64,000 nt of DNA. Origin: Cladocopium goreaui (Eukaryota > Sar > Dinophyceae > Suessiales > Symbiodiniaceae). A model generated the notes under the pieces. It saw only the letters and a list, made by a program, of their open reading frames with translations. It did no database searches and was not told the DNA's origin. The position numbers and the translations under genes are program-made. This document shows positions 1 to 9,632 of the stretch, in pieces. Within the stretch, counting starts at the first letter, position 1. Each line of letters opens with the position of its first letter. The stretch is taken from positions 1-64,000 of the forward strand of contig CAMXCT020003167.1 of the NCBI GenBank assembly GCA_947184155.2, written 5' to 3'.

Positions 1-354
1 CTAAAAATAAGATAGAAACGGTGCATTTACAATTTTATACATTTTACAACGGAATTAGCGAACGTCAGTTTTTTTGGGGGTTACAGTTTCCCAAGCCCCA
101 GCACTTCACATTAAAAAAATGGGTTTGTCATCATTTTCCCATGATTTTCATGACCATTTGGACGGGTATATCATGTTCATCCATTTTCAGACACAGATCC
201 ATATTGAACCTCCCAGAAACAAATTGGACTTTACCAAACACACATTGGTACTTGGTACTTTTTTGTATACTTGGTACTTTAACAGAGCTGTTGAAATTGG
301 ATGAAATCGGTCCATTGATACAATCTATATGATCAAGCATTTTCTAACAAATGA

Positions 355-393
355 TGACTTTCCATAGCTATCTTAGTTTACCATGTTTACCAG
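355..393 (+). repeat. Fragment of family A foldback (right arm)
   Basis: The stretch reads through a TTCCATAGCTATCTTAG core followed by TTTACC, which matches the right arm of the family A copy at 50110-50220. No left arm is visible upstream, so this is a remnant. Confidence 0.5.
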
Positions 394-394
394 A

Positions 395-610
395 AGCTAA
401 TCCTTGAAATCTCTGTGAATTGAACCCCGAGCAACGGAGCGTCATGACAATTACTCGGGGCCTGTCGTCTGTTTCCTCATCGTCATCCTTGTAGCCGAGT
501 AATCGTCGAACTTCGTTGGCCACTACGCAAAAGGCCTGTCGTTGGGAGGACTGATGAGACCACACATCTGATATCCCAGTTTCCACAAGACATAGACTTG
601 GCTCAGGCAA
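395..610 (-). CDS. Exon-like ORF, unknown product
   Basis: A minus-strand open frame ends near 368 and is clearly richer in G+C than its flanks. The translation has a helical segment (AFCVVANEVRRLLGY) followed by an acidic run (KDDDEETDD) and a short hydrophobic strand (RVIVMTL). I recognise no family. It could be a downstream exon of the Rep-like gene or belong to a separate gene. No start or splice borders can be fixed. Confidence 0.3.
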
Positions 611-1238
611 CCAGGCAACCCAAACTCCGCGGATATGGTTTCAAAGTCGGGCATTTTGACACTGTAAGACTGCCACTTAAGCTTGACATCATTTCATGTT
701 CTGCCAATCCCCTCCCCCTCCATCATGTATCTTCAGCCCTTAATTCCAACCTTATCATCCAAATCCCTGGTACATAACATATCATCCCATCTCATAGCCT
801 AGATACGCCCTCACATCCATAAGATACGTAAATATATCTAGATAATAGCTAATAGACAATAGATAATAAATAATGGATGACAAATAATGGGTAACAAACC
901 ACCTTTCTATAACCGATAATAGATAATATAGAGAATGGATAACACATAGCAGATAACCAATAATTCAAACGATATATATATTAACCCCATAAAATCATTA
1001 GTATCGTATCATTAGTACTCACTCGAGAATCTATTGTGATATGCCAATAGACTTAGATAGTTTAGTGGATAATCTCTATTATTAATCCCCAATTATTAAT
1101 CCCCATAGATTCCCATGGAGGGGAACGAACCATACTCATATACATTGAGGGTTCAAGCAGCTGTAGACCCAAATCTCCCCCGCAGGCGGTTTCACAAACC
1201 TAACCCAAGCCATGCCTTTCTCTACCCCATGCAGGCTG
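611..1238. other. AT-rich non-coding stretch with GATAAT-type degenerate repeat
   Basis: From about 830 to 965 the sequence is an irregular run of GATAATAG, ATAATGGATAAC and ACAAATAATGG words. A similar run occurs at 7565-7720, so the two bracket the Rep-like gene. No coding signal is seen in the rest. Confidence 0.5.
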
Positions 1239-1841
1239 TTACTCCAAATGATAACATGGGCCGGTAAGCTGCACCAAATGCTGATTCTCGCGAATCCATG
1301 GTTCGTCATCATCCCAGTCAGTTGATTCATCTATGGTGATCACAATGGGGACCCTGAATAAATAAACCTGATATGAGAATATGTTCGTCTGGGACTGGCC
1401 TAAGCGATGAAAGTCTGGGTTTGCCTGAAATAAGGCCCGCTGAGATAGCACAAAGGGCATAGAATTGCAATTGTCGAACAGGATAAAGCCGTGAGAATCT
1501 CTGTCGTAATGTTGTAACTCAGCGGCCGTGGCACCCTGGACAGTTTGAATGAAAGGAGGCTTCTGGATATACGTAGGCAAAACGAACTGGAGGCATTTTG
1601 CCAAGGTGCTTTTGCCAGCGCGCGAAGGCGCCCGGAGCACAAGAAATTTGTACCGAGAATCTAAAATGGAATACTGTTTGGCCCAGTCTTCGACTCGGGC
1701 AACCACTTCTGGCAAAAATGGCTTTTGCAATGGCTGGAGCTGAGCCACCACTTCGGCCTGCTCACGTCAGAGGCGACTTTCGCTCTCCTGCTGCATGACT
1801 GCTTCCACAGCGCGTTTGCGGGTGATATAGCCCAAGCGCAC
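1239..1841 (-). pseudogene. Rep-like gene, last exon: SF3-type helicase domain, interrupted by TGA
   Basis: This exon encodes the ATPase half of a rolling-circle Rep-like protein. A Walker A loop (APSRAGKST) lies near 1631-1605 and a Walker B-like strand (HGFILFDN) near 1493-1470, followed by conserved blocks ending FRVPIVITID and a natural TAA at 1241-1239. The exon seems to begin at 1841 just after a CAG acceptor, where the frame reads VRLGYITRKR. That frame contains a TGA at 1769-1767. It would be Arg (CGA) after a single C-to-T change at a CpG, so this copy may be dead, or this allele may be. I infer a joint with the exon at 3342-3473; the intron border is ambiguous by one G. The family link (CRESS-DNA/HUH Rep with SF3 helicase) is by motif order and by resemblance to Rep-like proteins I remember from dinoflagellates. 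Confidence 0.7.
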
Positions 1842-1917
1842 CTGCAACCTGCTGCACACGGTGTTGACAATTTTATAGTGATAATTCTGGAGACATTGGC
1901 CCTCTTTCTGAAAATGC

Positions 1918-2490
1918 ATCTATAGAATCAGAGACCCCAAGGTATTTTCAAGTTGACAATCTCTTTAGAATCGCTGCCCCCAAGTCACTCTCGTAGAGCC
2001 GTTTTTGGTTGGGGGGGTTAGTTGGCCTTCTATAAAATCAGGCTCCCCAAGTGTCATTCATTGACAGCTGACCTGAATGCTCCAGTTGCTCTTGCCTACC
2101 TTACCTTATGCATTCCCAATTTTATAGAGCTCAAAGGCTCCAAGTGTTCACTGTCAACCTCTTCGATTATATACAAGGATGATCAATGATGATGAACGAA
2201 TTGTTGTGGGAAATTTGTTCTGCCAATACTTCTCTATAGAATTGAAGAACATGACATACACCCAAAGAGAACAGATCCAACTATAGAATCGCAGTGGCTA
2301 AGGCTTTCTGCTGACTAGGACTCAGTGCTGTATTCAACATGAAATCTCTATAGAATCAGAGGCCCCAAGGTCCTCTATACAATTGAAAGCGTTGACACTG
2401 GGTAGGTACCCCTAAACAAAGCAGGGGGTTAAAACGCACCATTTTCCAGGACCCAACGTTCTTGATTCTGTAGAGGAAATTCCAAGGGGG
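1918..2490 (+). repeat. Degenerate repeat of CTATAGAATC...CCCCAAG units
   Basis: The phrase CTATAGAATCAGAGACCCCAAGG or a close variant recurs at about 1920, 1970, 2030, 2122, 2280, 2348 and 2463, often followed by TTGACA. Spacing is irregular (50-110 bp). No coding frame is associated with it. Confidence 0.5.
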
Positions 2491-3077
2491 ATATTTGAAG
2501 GTATCTGAAGATATGTTACGGCCAAATTATTGCTTATGTTCGGACACTTTAGCAGACTCGAAGCAGCACTTTTATAAACAACATAGGTGTTTGTGACGTT
2601 CCCTATTCTATGAAATGGACCTGCTATGAAGTGGTCCCACTGAAATTCACATTGGGTTTATGTTATGTTCCATTTCATACAAATCTTTTCGGAGTTGGTC
2701 AATATTCTGGTACCCGAAAACTGCCCGCACGCCACCCTTTCGCGAACCGTTCGCGCCCCAGCAGAATCGGGACAAGGAATTCTGATCATGTTTTCGTGCG
2801 CATATGTGTTTATAAATAGTGGTATGCAGACCTCGTTGAATTTTAAGGTTTCTCCATCCCACTTTATTACTTGTATATTATGGTACCCATATTCCAGACC
2901 ACATAAAATATGATAAAGAAACATTTATAGTATGGGTTTAATCATTTCATCCGGACATGGGTTCTTCCCTTCCATATAGAGCTTCAATCAAGGGGGATCG
3001 ATAAACAGCTATTGACAAGTCAACTGCAATGACACCGCCTAAAGTGAGTCTTTGGCATCCGCACCCCTGGGTCCATG

Positions 3078-3176
3078 TATATATATATATATAATAGATA
3101 TATATATATATATATCCATAGATAGATATAGATAGATATAGAAAGACATATCTTTGTATAGATCTGTCTCGAAGAG

Positions 3177-3213
<37 letters not shown>

Positions 3214-3216
3214 CGT
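3078..3216. repeat. Microsatellites (TA)n, (GATA)n, (TG)n
   Basis: Runs of TA, then GATAGATATA words, then TA and a (TG)n stretch follow one another directly. Confidence 0.9.
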
Positions 3217-3341
3217 GTGTATCTAAATCTCTCGAAAAATGTCTCTATATATCTACATATGCTGATCGCCATGCAGCCATGGAGCGTCCAATAAATGTGG
3301 ACCCTGATGTATCTCCGGAATGAAAACAATGCTGCTTAACC

Positions 3342-3473
3342 CAGGCACGCGTACTGCAGGTACTGCTGATGAGAAAGCTTGTGCCCACTCCACAGCGCAT
3401 CCAGCCATCTGCCCTGCACTGTGTAGTCCTTGAACGCCTCGTAGGAGCTGGTGGCAACGAAATGGGTTCCTAC
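3342..3473 (-). CDS. Rep-like gene exon: linker with candidate catalytic tyrosines
   Basis: The exon starts at 3473 immediately after an acceptor (TGTGCAG) and reads VGTHFVATSSYEAFKDYTVQ at its N-terminal end, then a WLDALW block and HQQYLQYACL. The upstream HUH exon ends in phase 0 and this one opens in phase 0. The two tyrosines in QQYLQY lie where a Rep endonuclease carries its nucleophilic Tyr (motif III), so this exon probably completes the nuclease active site. The assignment of the nucleophile is inference. The 3' end is CTG(G)|GTTAAG with a TAA directly beyond, which supports splicing. Confidence 0.65.
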
Positions 3474-4784
3474 CTGCACAGATCGCCCGGGTGAATTCCA
3501 CCCAGCACTCAAGGCATGTCAGCCGAGGAAATGATCTGGTGGTGGGTCCAGACAATTAGATTAGATGTGATGCTGGCGACGAAACAATCTACATATGCCG
3601 CTTGCTGTCAATTCCTGTCTCTGCAAACGGCCATTTATCGCGAAGCAAAAAGTTTCTTTCGCGCATCCTTCGCGAACTGCATGTGTATCTTTCGCGCAAC
3701 CCATGTTGAGCAATAACTCCGCTTATGAAGATTCAATCGGCACAGGCCAAATCACACCAAATTAGCACGGAAAAGTGCTTCATAGCCTTGCAAACATTGT
3801 GCTAGCATCACGGAATCCCCTTCGCGAACAGGTTCTTGCTGCTGAGGAACTTTTTTAGCAAGGCTTACTGGGCCACGCCCTTCAAAATGCCCTTTAACTT
3901 TACCTAGTCTTTTGCAGCACTTGCGTGCAACTGTCGTGCAAAGACTTGTCTCCGCAGACCACAGCCAGGAGCACGGGGGGGCGGCAAAGGAAAAGCAAAC
4001 ACCAGGTGCCTTGGTGTTTGGCTCTTGCAAAGTGTCCCTGTTCGAAGCTTGGCTGCTGCATTTCGCGGTTGTTTCTTGAGACTTCAGAAAGCAACGTTAG
4101 GCAGGACCAGCGGCAGGTGCAAGGATGTGCTTGGCCACCATGGTATTTGGCTCTGGCGAAGCGTGACCTTCGGAAGCTGGCTGCTACCTATGAAGGGAAA
4201 AGCCAATGTGCGGTCCCAGTCTCCTGCCGGACCCCCGACAGCAGGGAGGCGGTGGTAGCCCTTAACAAGCGGTACTGTAGACAATGAGGATGATGCATTC
4301 TAGCCACCGTTCGCGACACTTTCGCGAAGCAAACAGTTTCTGTTTCGCAAACAAACTTTCGCGCGGGGTCCCAGCACAAATGAACTGTGTTTGCAATTGA
4401 AACTCGTTATCAGGACCTTCAGATGGATCACCACATATATATGTTTATATGCAGAGATATATTTCGATATATCGATAGTGATAAATCTTGAATCAATGCG
4501 TACAAAGAAGAAGGATTGCCTATGCAAGACCAACCACGTAGATAGCGGTCCAATGAGTTCAGTTCATCCAAATCAGGCTCGTGGGTGCCCAGACCAAGGT
4601 GGCCTACAAAATGTTTGACTGCAAACACGATCTGCTGCAAAGCTGCCAGGTCTACTGATGATCAACTAGAAGCTACGTCATGCTGCTGCCACACGATCGG
4701 ATTAGTGACAAAGGTGGCCTACATGAACTGCAACTTTCAACATGAGATAGAATGTCGTTACAAGGTAACCCAACGGAGATGCAC
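3474..4784 (-). other. Presumed intron of Rep-like gene
   Basis: The minus-strand donor reads AAG|GTGCAT at 4785/4784 and the acceptor TGCAG at 3474. The interior is rich in TTCGCGAA and TTTCGCG words (about 3638-3700, 3820, 4308-4365) and includes an opposite-strand ORF listed separately. Confidence 0.45.
3925..4287 (+). other. Plus-strand ORF containing a 45-bp direct repeat
   Basis: The 120-codon frame lies inside the presumed intron on the opposite strand. A segment of about 45 bp is present twice (about 4012-4057 and 4142-4187), encoding PWCLALAKCPCSKLG and PWYLALAKRDLRKLA. No known domain is apparent. It may be a chance frame through a local duplication, or a remnant gene. Confidence 0.25.
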
Positions 4785-5122
4785 CTTTGCAGCCCAAACG
4801 TAAAAATGTCCTTGGTCTGCCGCATCTCGCCAGCGTGCGCCCCGTGCCCGACATGGGGAAAGATGGGGCTGAATGCCCTTGAAACGGAGCGCCGTGCATG
4901 ATTGCCAGTCGACGGGGCGGGCGAATTCCAGGAAGCAATGAATATGTAGACGGCCAGCATCCTCCGAACGCAAACTTGATTCCATCGTGGCACTCCATTT
5001 GCCGACCCACTCACACGTTGCAAGCCAAGTAAGGAACTCATCGAAATCCGCCAGCTGCAGCTGCAAGGAATTGTAGGTTACCAACACTGCTCGTGCTCGA
5101 AGACGAAAAGGGCGGGCATCAC
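4785..5122 (-). CDS. Rep-like gene exon: HUH endonuclease core
   Basis: The exon begins at 5122 after a TTTTTCACAG acceptor and ends at 4785 before GTGCAT. It encodes, in order, motif I (VLVTYNS), a helix with FLTWLATCEWVG, motif II with the metal-binding His-x-His (RLHIHCFLEF), and GHFYVWAAK at the end. This is the layout of a rolling-circle replication HUH nuclease, which nicks one strand and becomes linked to DNA through tyrosine. The first two bases complete a Gly codon left open by the exon at 5331-5409, and the last codon closes in phase 0 to match the exon at 3473. These agreements are the main evidence for the exon chain. Confidence 0.7.
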
Positions 5123-5330
5123 CTGTGAAAAATGTGCAACAATGAAGTGGCTGCGACTAGGACTCATGACTATACCCCTTCTAGTTCAGTCTCTCCCATC
5201 TGCATGCAAGGCTGAGGCTTGCCTACTGTCACTGATGCATGTCATGTCCATCCACTGCTCTAGGTCTCTTACCCTCCGGAAAGCACCGTCCCGGATGCAG
5301 GGACAGAATGGCAACTACTTGCGGTCTGAC

Positions 5331-5409
5331 CTGGTCCTGGGGCTGCTGCCATATCCACATCCTCTTGGGTCGATGCTGCTGCACCAGCTTCGTCTGCTGC
5401 TGCAACGCC
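5331..5409 (-). CDS. Rep-like gene exon: acidic Ala-rich linker
   Basis: The exon lies between an acceptor (CTTTGCAG, ending 5410) and a donor (CCAG|GTCAGA at 5331/5330). It encodes an Ala/Asp/Glu-rich flexible segment (GVAAADEAGAAASTQEDVDM). Its 79 bases end in phase 1, which the next exon completes. Confidence 0.5.
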
Positions 5410-5572
5410 CTGCAAAGCTGATTAGAAACAGTGTGAACCAGAAGGCCGTGCAAACCCAGCGAATGGTAGCACCAACCAGGACGGCTGAGCAAGTCGCAGC
5501 AGGGTGAGAAATGTGAAAAGTGACCCGAACAATGGGTCGCAGTCTTTAGCACCCGACAAACAGGTGAGGCAC

Positions 5573-5804
5573 CTCATAGAGGTCAATGATGTCTCGCAGC
5601 TTCTGAGTGTCACTCGGAGACAAGGTGCAGTTCTCCAGGCGCTGTCGTTGCGCTGCAAAGTCGGCGCGAGACAATTCACCCCGAAATTTCGGCACCTCGA
5701 GCTGGTTGGCTTGCAGCAGTTCCCGCAACGACCCGCACGCAGCACGCTTCCGTGTCGTGGAGGATCTCATGGCTCGGCCCAAGTGCAATGCGGAAACATC
5801 CTGT
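5573..5804 (-). CDS. Rep-like gene exon: N-terminal helical region
   Basis: The frame encodes KRAACGSLRELLQANQL, then KFRGELSRADFAAQRQRL and KLRDIIDLYE, and ends at TATGAG|GTGCCT in phase 0, which suits the following linker exon. The 5' border (ATGCAG|A at 5805) is a guess; its phase does not match the end of the first exon, so an exon may be missing between 5.8 and 7.2 kb. The role of this region is unknown. Confidence 0.5.
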
Positions 5805-6441
5805 CTGCATGGCATGTCTTGGGTGCAAGGCTCCAATGCGATGTGCTACGTCAGTTGCTTGCGACACCCCGCTTTGCTGTCAGGTGGCCCATTTCCTTTG
5901 GAGAGGGCTTGACACTAGAAACAGCAAGGAACTCACCACCACGTCCTTAAAGCAGAATGCAGGTCACAGGCTTGAGCATGAAAAAAGCACATGGAGCAGA
6001 TAGTCTGCTAGGATTCCATTGTCACAAACAGCTGGACGTGCATATGGCCCACAGGTCTGGAAAAGGCGTGTCGACCGTTGACACCCAGGAATGCTGCTGA
6101 TGATTTCCGCTAGAGAAATGTGACTGGTAGAGGCACGTGTCTGAGTAGCAATATCTACAGAGACGGTCTGCCCCAGAAACAAAACCCCTCACGGCCCATG
6201 TTTTCCCCCGACGTGACTGCAGTTCTCTCCGGCTGCCGCTTCGCACACGTGCGATCCACAGACGCCATGCTGCGACAGCAATGCAAAAAAAAGGAATGGA
6301 AGCTGGAAGAAGGGGTGGAAAAGAGGTAGATGTGATGTGGGAACATGGCCGCTGCAAATGATGGAATGGGAAGGATGTGCATGGGGGTAAGGTCTTAAAG
6401 CTGCTGTTGCTGCTGCGCGCGACAGTACGCAATTACTATAG

Positions 6442-6565
6442 GCGGGACCGCAGCGGGACCGCGGCGGGACCGCAAAATGTGGGAATTCCCACGATTCCAG
6501 GTTGCAGGCGGGACCGGTCCCGCCGTCGGCGCGACCACTTTACCTGTGAATTTATAGGAGCGGGA
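6442..6565. repeat. GCGGGACCG cluster with perfect palindromes
   Basis: GCGGGACCGC occurs three times in tandem near 6444-6474 and again near 6552. An 18-bp perfect palindrome (GGCGGGACCGGTCCCGCC) lies at 6507-6524 and a 10-bp one (GGGAATTCCC) at 6481-6490. Confidence 0.8.
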
Positions 6566-6609
6566 CCGCATACCCCGTTTGGGAATTATAATAATATACC
6601 AGGGGGGTC

Positions 6610-6690
6610 AGGTGATGTTTTGGAGGTGGGTGTGGGAAGATTCTTGGGGAGGTGATGTTTTGGAGGTGGGGTGTGGGAAGATTCTTGGGG
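6610..6690 (+). repeat. Tandem duplication, ~40-bp unit
   Basis: The unit starting AGGTGATGTTTTGGAGG is present at 6610 and 6650, the second copy with one extra G. Confidence 0.9.
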
Positions 6691-6760
6691 AGATATCTTG
6701 TCTATCTAGCGTTGTATCCCTGGATGTCTTCTAAAAGGGGTCTCTGGACCGCGCATGTCT

Positions 6761-7021
6761 TCCAAGCGCTTTGTCTTCGACATGGCGCTTGCAAGTCTGC
6801 GGTTTCCAGCTTTCACTCCTGCCGCGCTATGCCTTAGGCATTGGGATTTTCAGCCTTGACATGGTCTCATTCCAAGCGCTCTATGTCTTGACCATGGCGC
6901 TTGCAAGTCTGCGGTTGCCAGCTTTCCCTCCTAGTGTCCATGCCTTTGGCATGGTGCTTTCGAACCTTCAAATGGCCGCTCTCACTCCAAGCGCTCTATG
7001 TCTTTGGCATGGCGCTTTCCA
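6761..7021 (+). repeat. Tandem repeat, 110-115 bp unit, 2.3 copies
   Basis: Units start with TCCAAGCGCT at 6761, 6871 and 6986. They share TGGCGCTTGCAAGTCTGCGG and differ by indels. The repeat keeps a plus-strand frame open, which is probably incidental. Confidence 0.8.
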
Positions 7022-7247
7022 CATAGTGCACGGCTTGACTCTACTCATGCGGGCTTGCCATTGGATGCATGCGACGTGCCAGCAGCCACGTCAAATCACT
7101 CACATCCAGCTTTCCTGCTTGTCGGAGAAGACGTCTTCGTTTCCTTTCCTGCAGGCTATGGAGTACATGTCTTTCAACATGGGTTCAGCGTTCACATGTC
7201 CCACCTGCACTCACGAAAAGACACCGTATCCATGCATTTACATGCAC

Positions 7248-7386
7248 GCTCCTGGTTCTGTAGTTCTTTGGTGGCTGCTGCTAACTGGCGTTTCAAATTT
7301 TTGCGCTCTTCCTTCAGCACAGCAACCCTATCAGCCGCGGCCGGTGGGGCTGCAGCTGCCGCGGCGTTTGCATCAGCAGCGGACAT
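7248..7386 (-). CDS. Rep-like gene, first exon: Ala-rich start and coiled coil
   Basis: The ATG at 7386 opens an Ala-rich segment (MSAADANAAAAAAPPAAA) followed by a basic coiled-coil stretch (LKEERKNLKRQLAAATKEL). An in-frame ATG at 7422 is also possible. A donor GAGC|GTGCAT lies at 7248/7247. Assignment to the Rep-like gene rests on strand, spacing and on similar N-termini I recall from dinoflagellate members of this family. Confidence 0.4.
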
Positions 7387-7559
7387 GGCACTCAAGGCGG
7401 GCGAACAACAGGCTTGCTCCACTCAAACTGCTTGCAGTCCTCAAGATGATCCTGTGTTCTCTTTGTGCTTGCCTGGTACCTCCTTTTCACCCCTGTTCAC
7501 GACCCCAGAAACATGGCTACGAGAATGTGACAAAATGGTCATGCACCGATGTACCCTGA

Positions 7560-7720
7560 TAGTAGATATAATCATTAGTTAGTAGATGATAGATATATTA
7601 TAAACCCCATGAGTATCTAATATAGATAATAGACAACAAATAACAGATAACAAATTAATATAATCGATAACAAATAATGGATAACACCCTTTGCAGATGA
7701 TTAGACAATAGATACTATAT
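7560..7720. repeat. GATAA-type degenerate repeat
   Basis: Irregular ATAGATAATAGACAACAAATAAC words resemble the run at 830-965. Confidence 0.6.
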
Positions 7721-7721
7721 C

Positions 7722-7839
7722 TACCCTCTGGTAAACCTTTGCAAAAAACTATGGAAAAACACCATGCTATTAAGTTCGGTAAATCAACTATTTCTATAGC
7801 CATGGCTTCAATAGTTAGTGATTAGTTTACCAGGGGGTA
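7722..7839. mobile_element. Family A foldback element
   Basis: The 118-bp copy runs from TACCCTCTGGTAAAC to GTTTACCAGGGGGTA (one terminal mismatch). The middle contains the TAAGTTCGGTAAATC variant block. Confidence 0.8.
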
Positions 7840-7980
7840 ATCCATTTATCATTGATTCACCATTGATTCACCATTATGATGAAGCCGTGGATTTGGGGAT
7901 ACACTACAACATAAACAGAGGCTACATTAAATAAACCCCATGATATCCCCATGAGTTCATTCCCCATCTCCCCATCCAAC

Positions 7981-8099
7981 CTCCAAGGCCGAGGAGGAGC
8001 ACAAGACCTCGGCCAACAACGGCGAGACGCCGCTCAGCACGATCTTCACCTCCTCGCGCGAGTCCACCACGTCGTAGGCCAAGATGCTCAGCCGTTGGC
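7981..8099 (-). CDS. Exon-like island, unknown product
   Basis: A GC-rich block in AT-rich surroundings encodes RLSILAYDVVDSREEVKIVL and then SGVSPLLAEVL, a regular strand/helix pattern. The minus-strand donor is GGAG|GTTGG at 7981/7980 and the acceptor is probably GTTGAG near 8100. The protein family is not recognised. Confidence 0.4.
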
Positions 8100-8324
8100 C
8101 TCAACAACGAAGGCCATGGGCCGTTGGGATGGAGGAATTGATGGGCCGTGAATGACTTACTATAAAAAGTGCCTTGATGTTGATGAATATGTTGGTGAAT
8201 GTTGGAGAAACTATGAAAAACAAGTAAATTTCATGATATTCTGATACCAAGTGTGGTAGCTCTTTTTTTCGAGTGTTGTTTTTGTTTTGGAACGATGCTT
8301 GAAGCTCTTTTCAATGGTGATGTA

Positions 8325-9273
8325 AGCTATATATATATATAAATAAGTATATATATATATAAGTGTGTATATATAAGCATATGTATATATATATAAATAT
8401 ATAAGTATATATATAGTATATGTATATATAAGTATATGTATATATAGGAATATGTATATACAAGTATATGTATATGTATATATAAGTGTGTATATATATA
8501 TAAGTATATGTATATATAGGAATATGCATATACAAGTATATGTATATGTATATATAAGTGTATATATATAAGTATATGTATATAAATATATATATATAGT
8601 ATATGTATATATAAGTATATGTATATATAGGAATATGTATATACAAGTATATCTATATGTATATATATGTGTATATATATAAGTATATGTATATATATAG
8701 TATATGTATATATAAGTATATGTATATATAGGAATATGTATATACAAGTATATGGATATGTATATAAAAGTGTGTATATATATAAGTATATATATATGTG
8801 TATTTTATATATATAGTATATGTATATATAAGTATATGTATATATAGGAATATGTATATACAAGTATATGTATATGTATATATATGTGTATATATATAAG
8901 TATATATATATGTATTTATACATATATATAGTATATGTATATATAAGTATATGTATATATAGGAATATGTATATACAAGTATATGTATATATAGGAATAT
9001 GTATATACAAGTATATGTATATGTATATATAAGTGTGTATGTATATAAGTATATATATATATATGGGTATTTATATATATAGTATATGTATATATAAGTA
9101 TATGTATATATAAGTATATGTATATGTATATATATAAGTATATGTATATATATAAGTATATGTATACATAAGTATATGTATATATAAGTATATGTATATA
9201 TAAGTATATGTATATATAAGTATATGTATATGTATATGTATATATAAGTGTGTACATATATATATATAAGTAT
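8325..9273. repeat. TA-rich satellite with higher-order units
   Basis: About 950 bp consist of TATATA and TATGTATA words. A landmark word AGGAATATGTATATACAAG recurs near 8447, 8517, 8627, 8727, 8847, 8960 and 8992, giving blocks of about 30-120 bp. Long Tyr/Ile ORFs across it are artefacts. The retrotransposon abuts its right end. Confidence 0.9.
9268..9273. repeat. Target-site duplication, left copy (AAGTAT)
   Basis: The same six bases follow the right LTR at 17867-17872. They match the satellite's own sequence, so part of the identity could be chance; Ty1/copia elements usually make 5 bp. Confidence 0.75.
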
Positions 9274-9607
9274 TGTCAACTGGGTAGCGGCTCCCTTCTC
9301 CAAAACCAAGTGCCCCTGGCACCACTCGCAAACCAGGCGAACACGCCTTTTTGTACCACCAAGCTCTGGCTGTCCACAGCCGTATCCTGACAACCCAATG
9401 TCAGTTCCAAGCTACCACCAGCTTGCCAAAACGTAGCCTATGGCGACGACACTCCTCCCGCCCGCCGCTGCATAACAAGGCTCCCTGAGCCAGATGTCTT
9501 GTAAAGTTGGGAAAGTAGAAACGCAATCTGGCAATCAAGTGATGGTCAACAGATGGAGGTGCGGAACCCTGATGGGAAAGGAGACTGATCAAATGTGCAT
9601 ATTCACA
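9274..9607 (-). repeat. 3' LTR
   Basis: It starts TGTCAACTGG and ends TATTCACA. Compared with the right LTR it has C for T in ACTCGCAAAC and G for A in GTTGGGAAAG. Confidence 0.95.
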
Positions 9608-9616
9608 TTCCTCAAA
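9608..9616 (-). other. Possible polypurine tract
   Basis: On the minus strand the bases just before the 3' LTR read TTTGAGGAA. This is a short, weak purine tract at the expected position for priming of plus-strand DNA. Confidence 0.4.
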
Positions 9617-9632
9617 ACTTCAAAAGTTTAAA

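Larger units (their letters stand above)
1842..3341 (-). other. Presumed intron of Rep-like gene
   Basis: There is no coding signal between the exons on either side. The 5' border on the minus strand reads CTGG|GTTAAG near 3341 and the 3' border reads TTGCAG near 1842. The intron holds a degenerate interspersed repeat (1918-2490) and a simple-sequence block (3078-3216). Confidence 0.45.
5805..7247 (-). other. Presumed intron(s) with several local repeats
   Basis: I could not place a convincing exon here although the reading phases imply one. The stretch holds the GGGACCG cluster, a 40-bp duplication and a 110/115-bp tandem repeat listed separately. A frame around 6200-6290 starting after TGTCGCAG is a weak exon candidate. 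Confidence 0.35.

Noticed and set aside
5504-5950. 148-codon plus-strand ORF
   Set aside because: It is the antisense shadow of the Rep-like exon at 5573-5804, which has the better frame and splice edges.
8211-9393. Long minus-strand ORFs rich in Tyr and Ile
   Set aside because: They are translations of the TA-rich satellite and have no protein-like composition.
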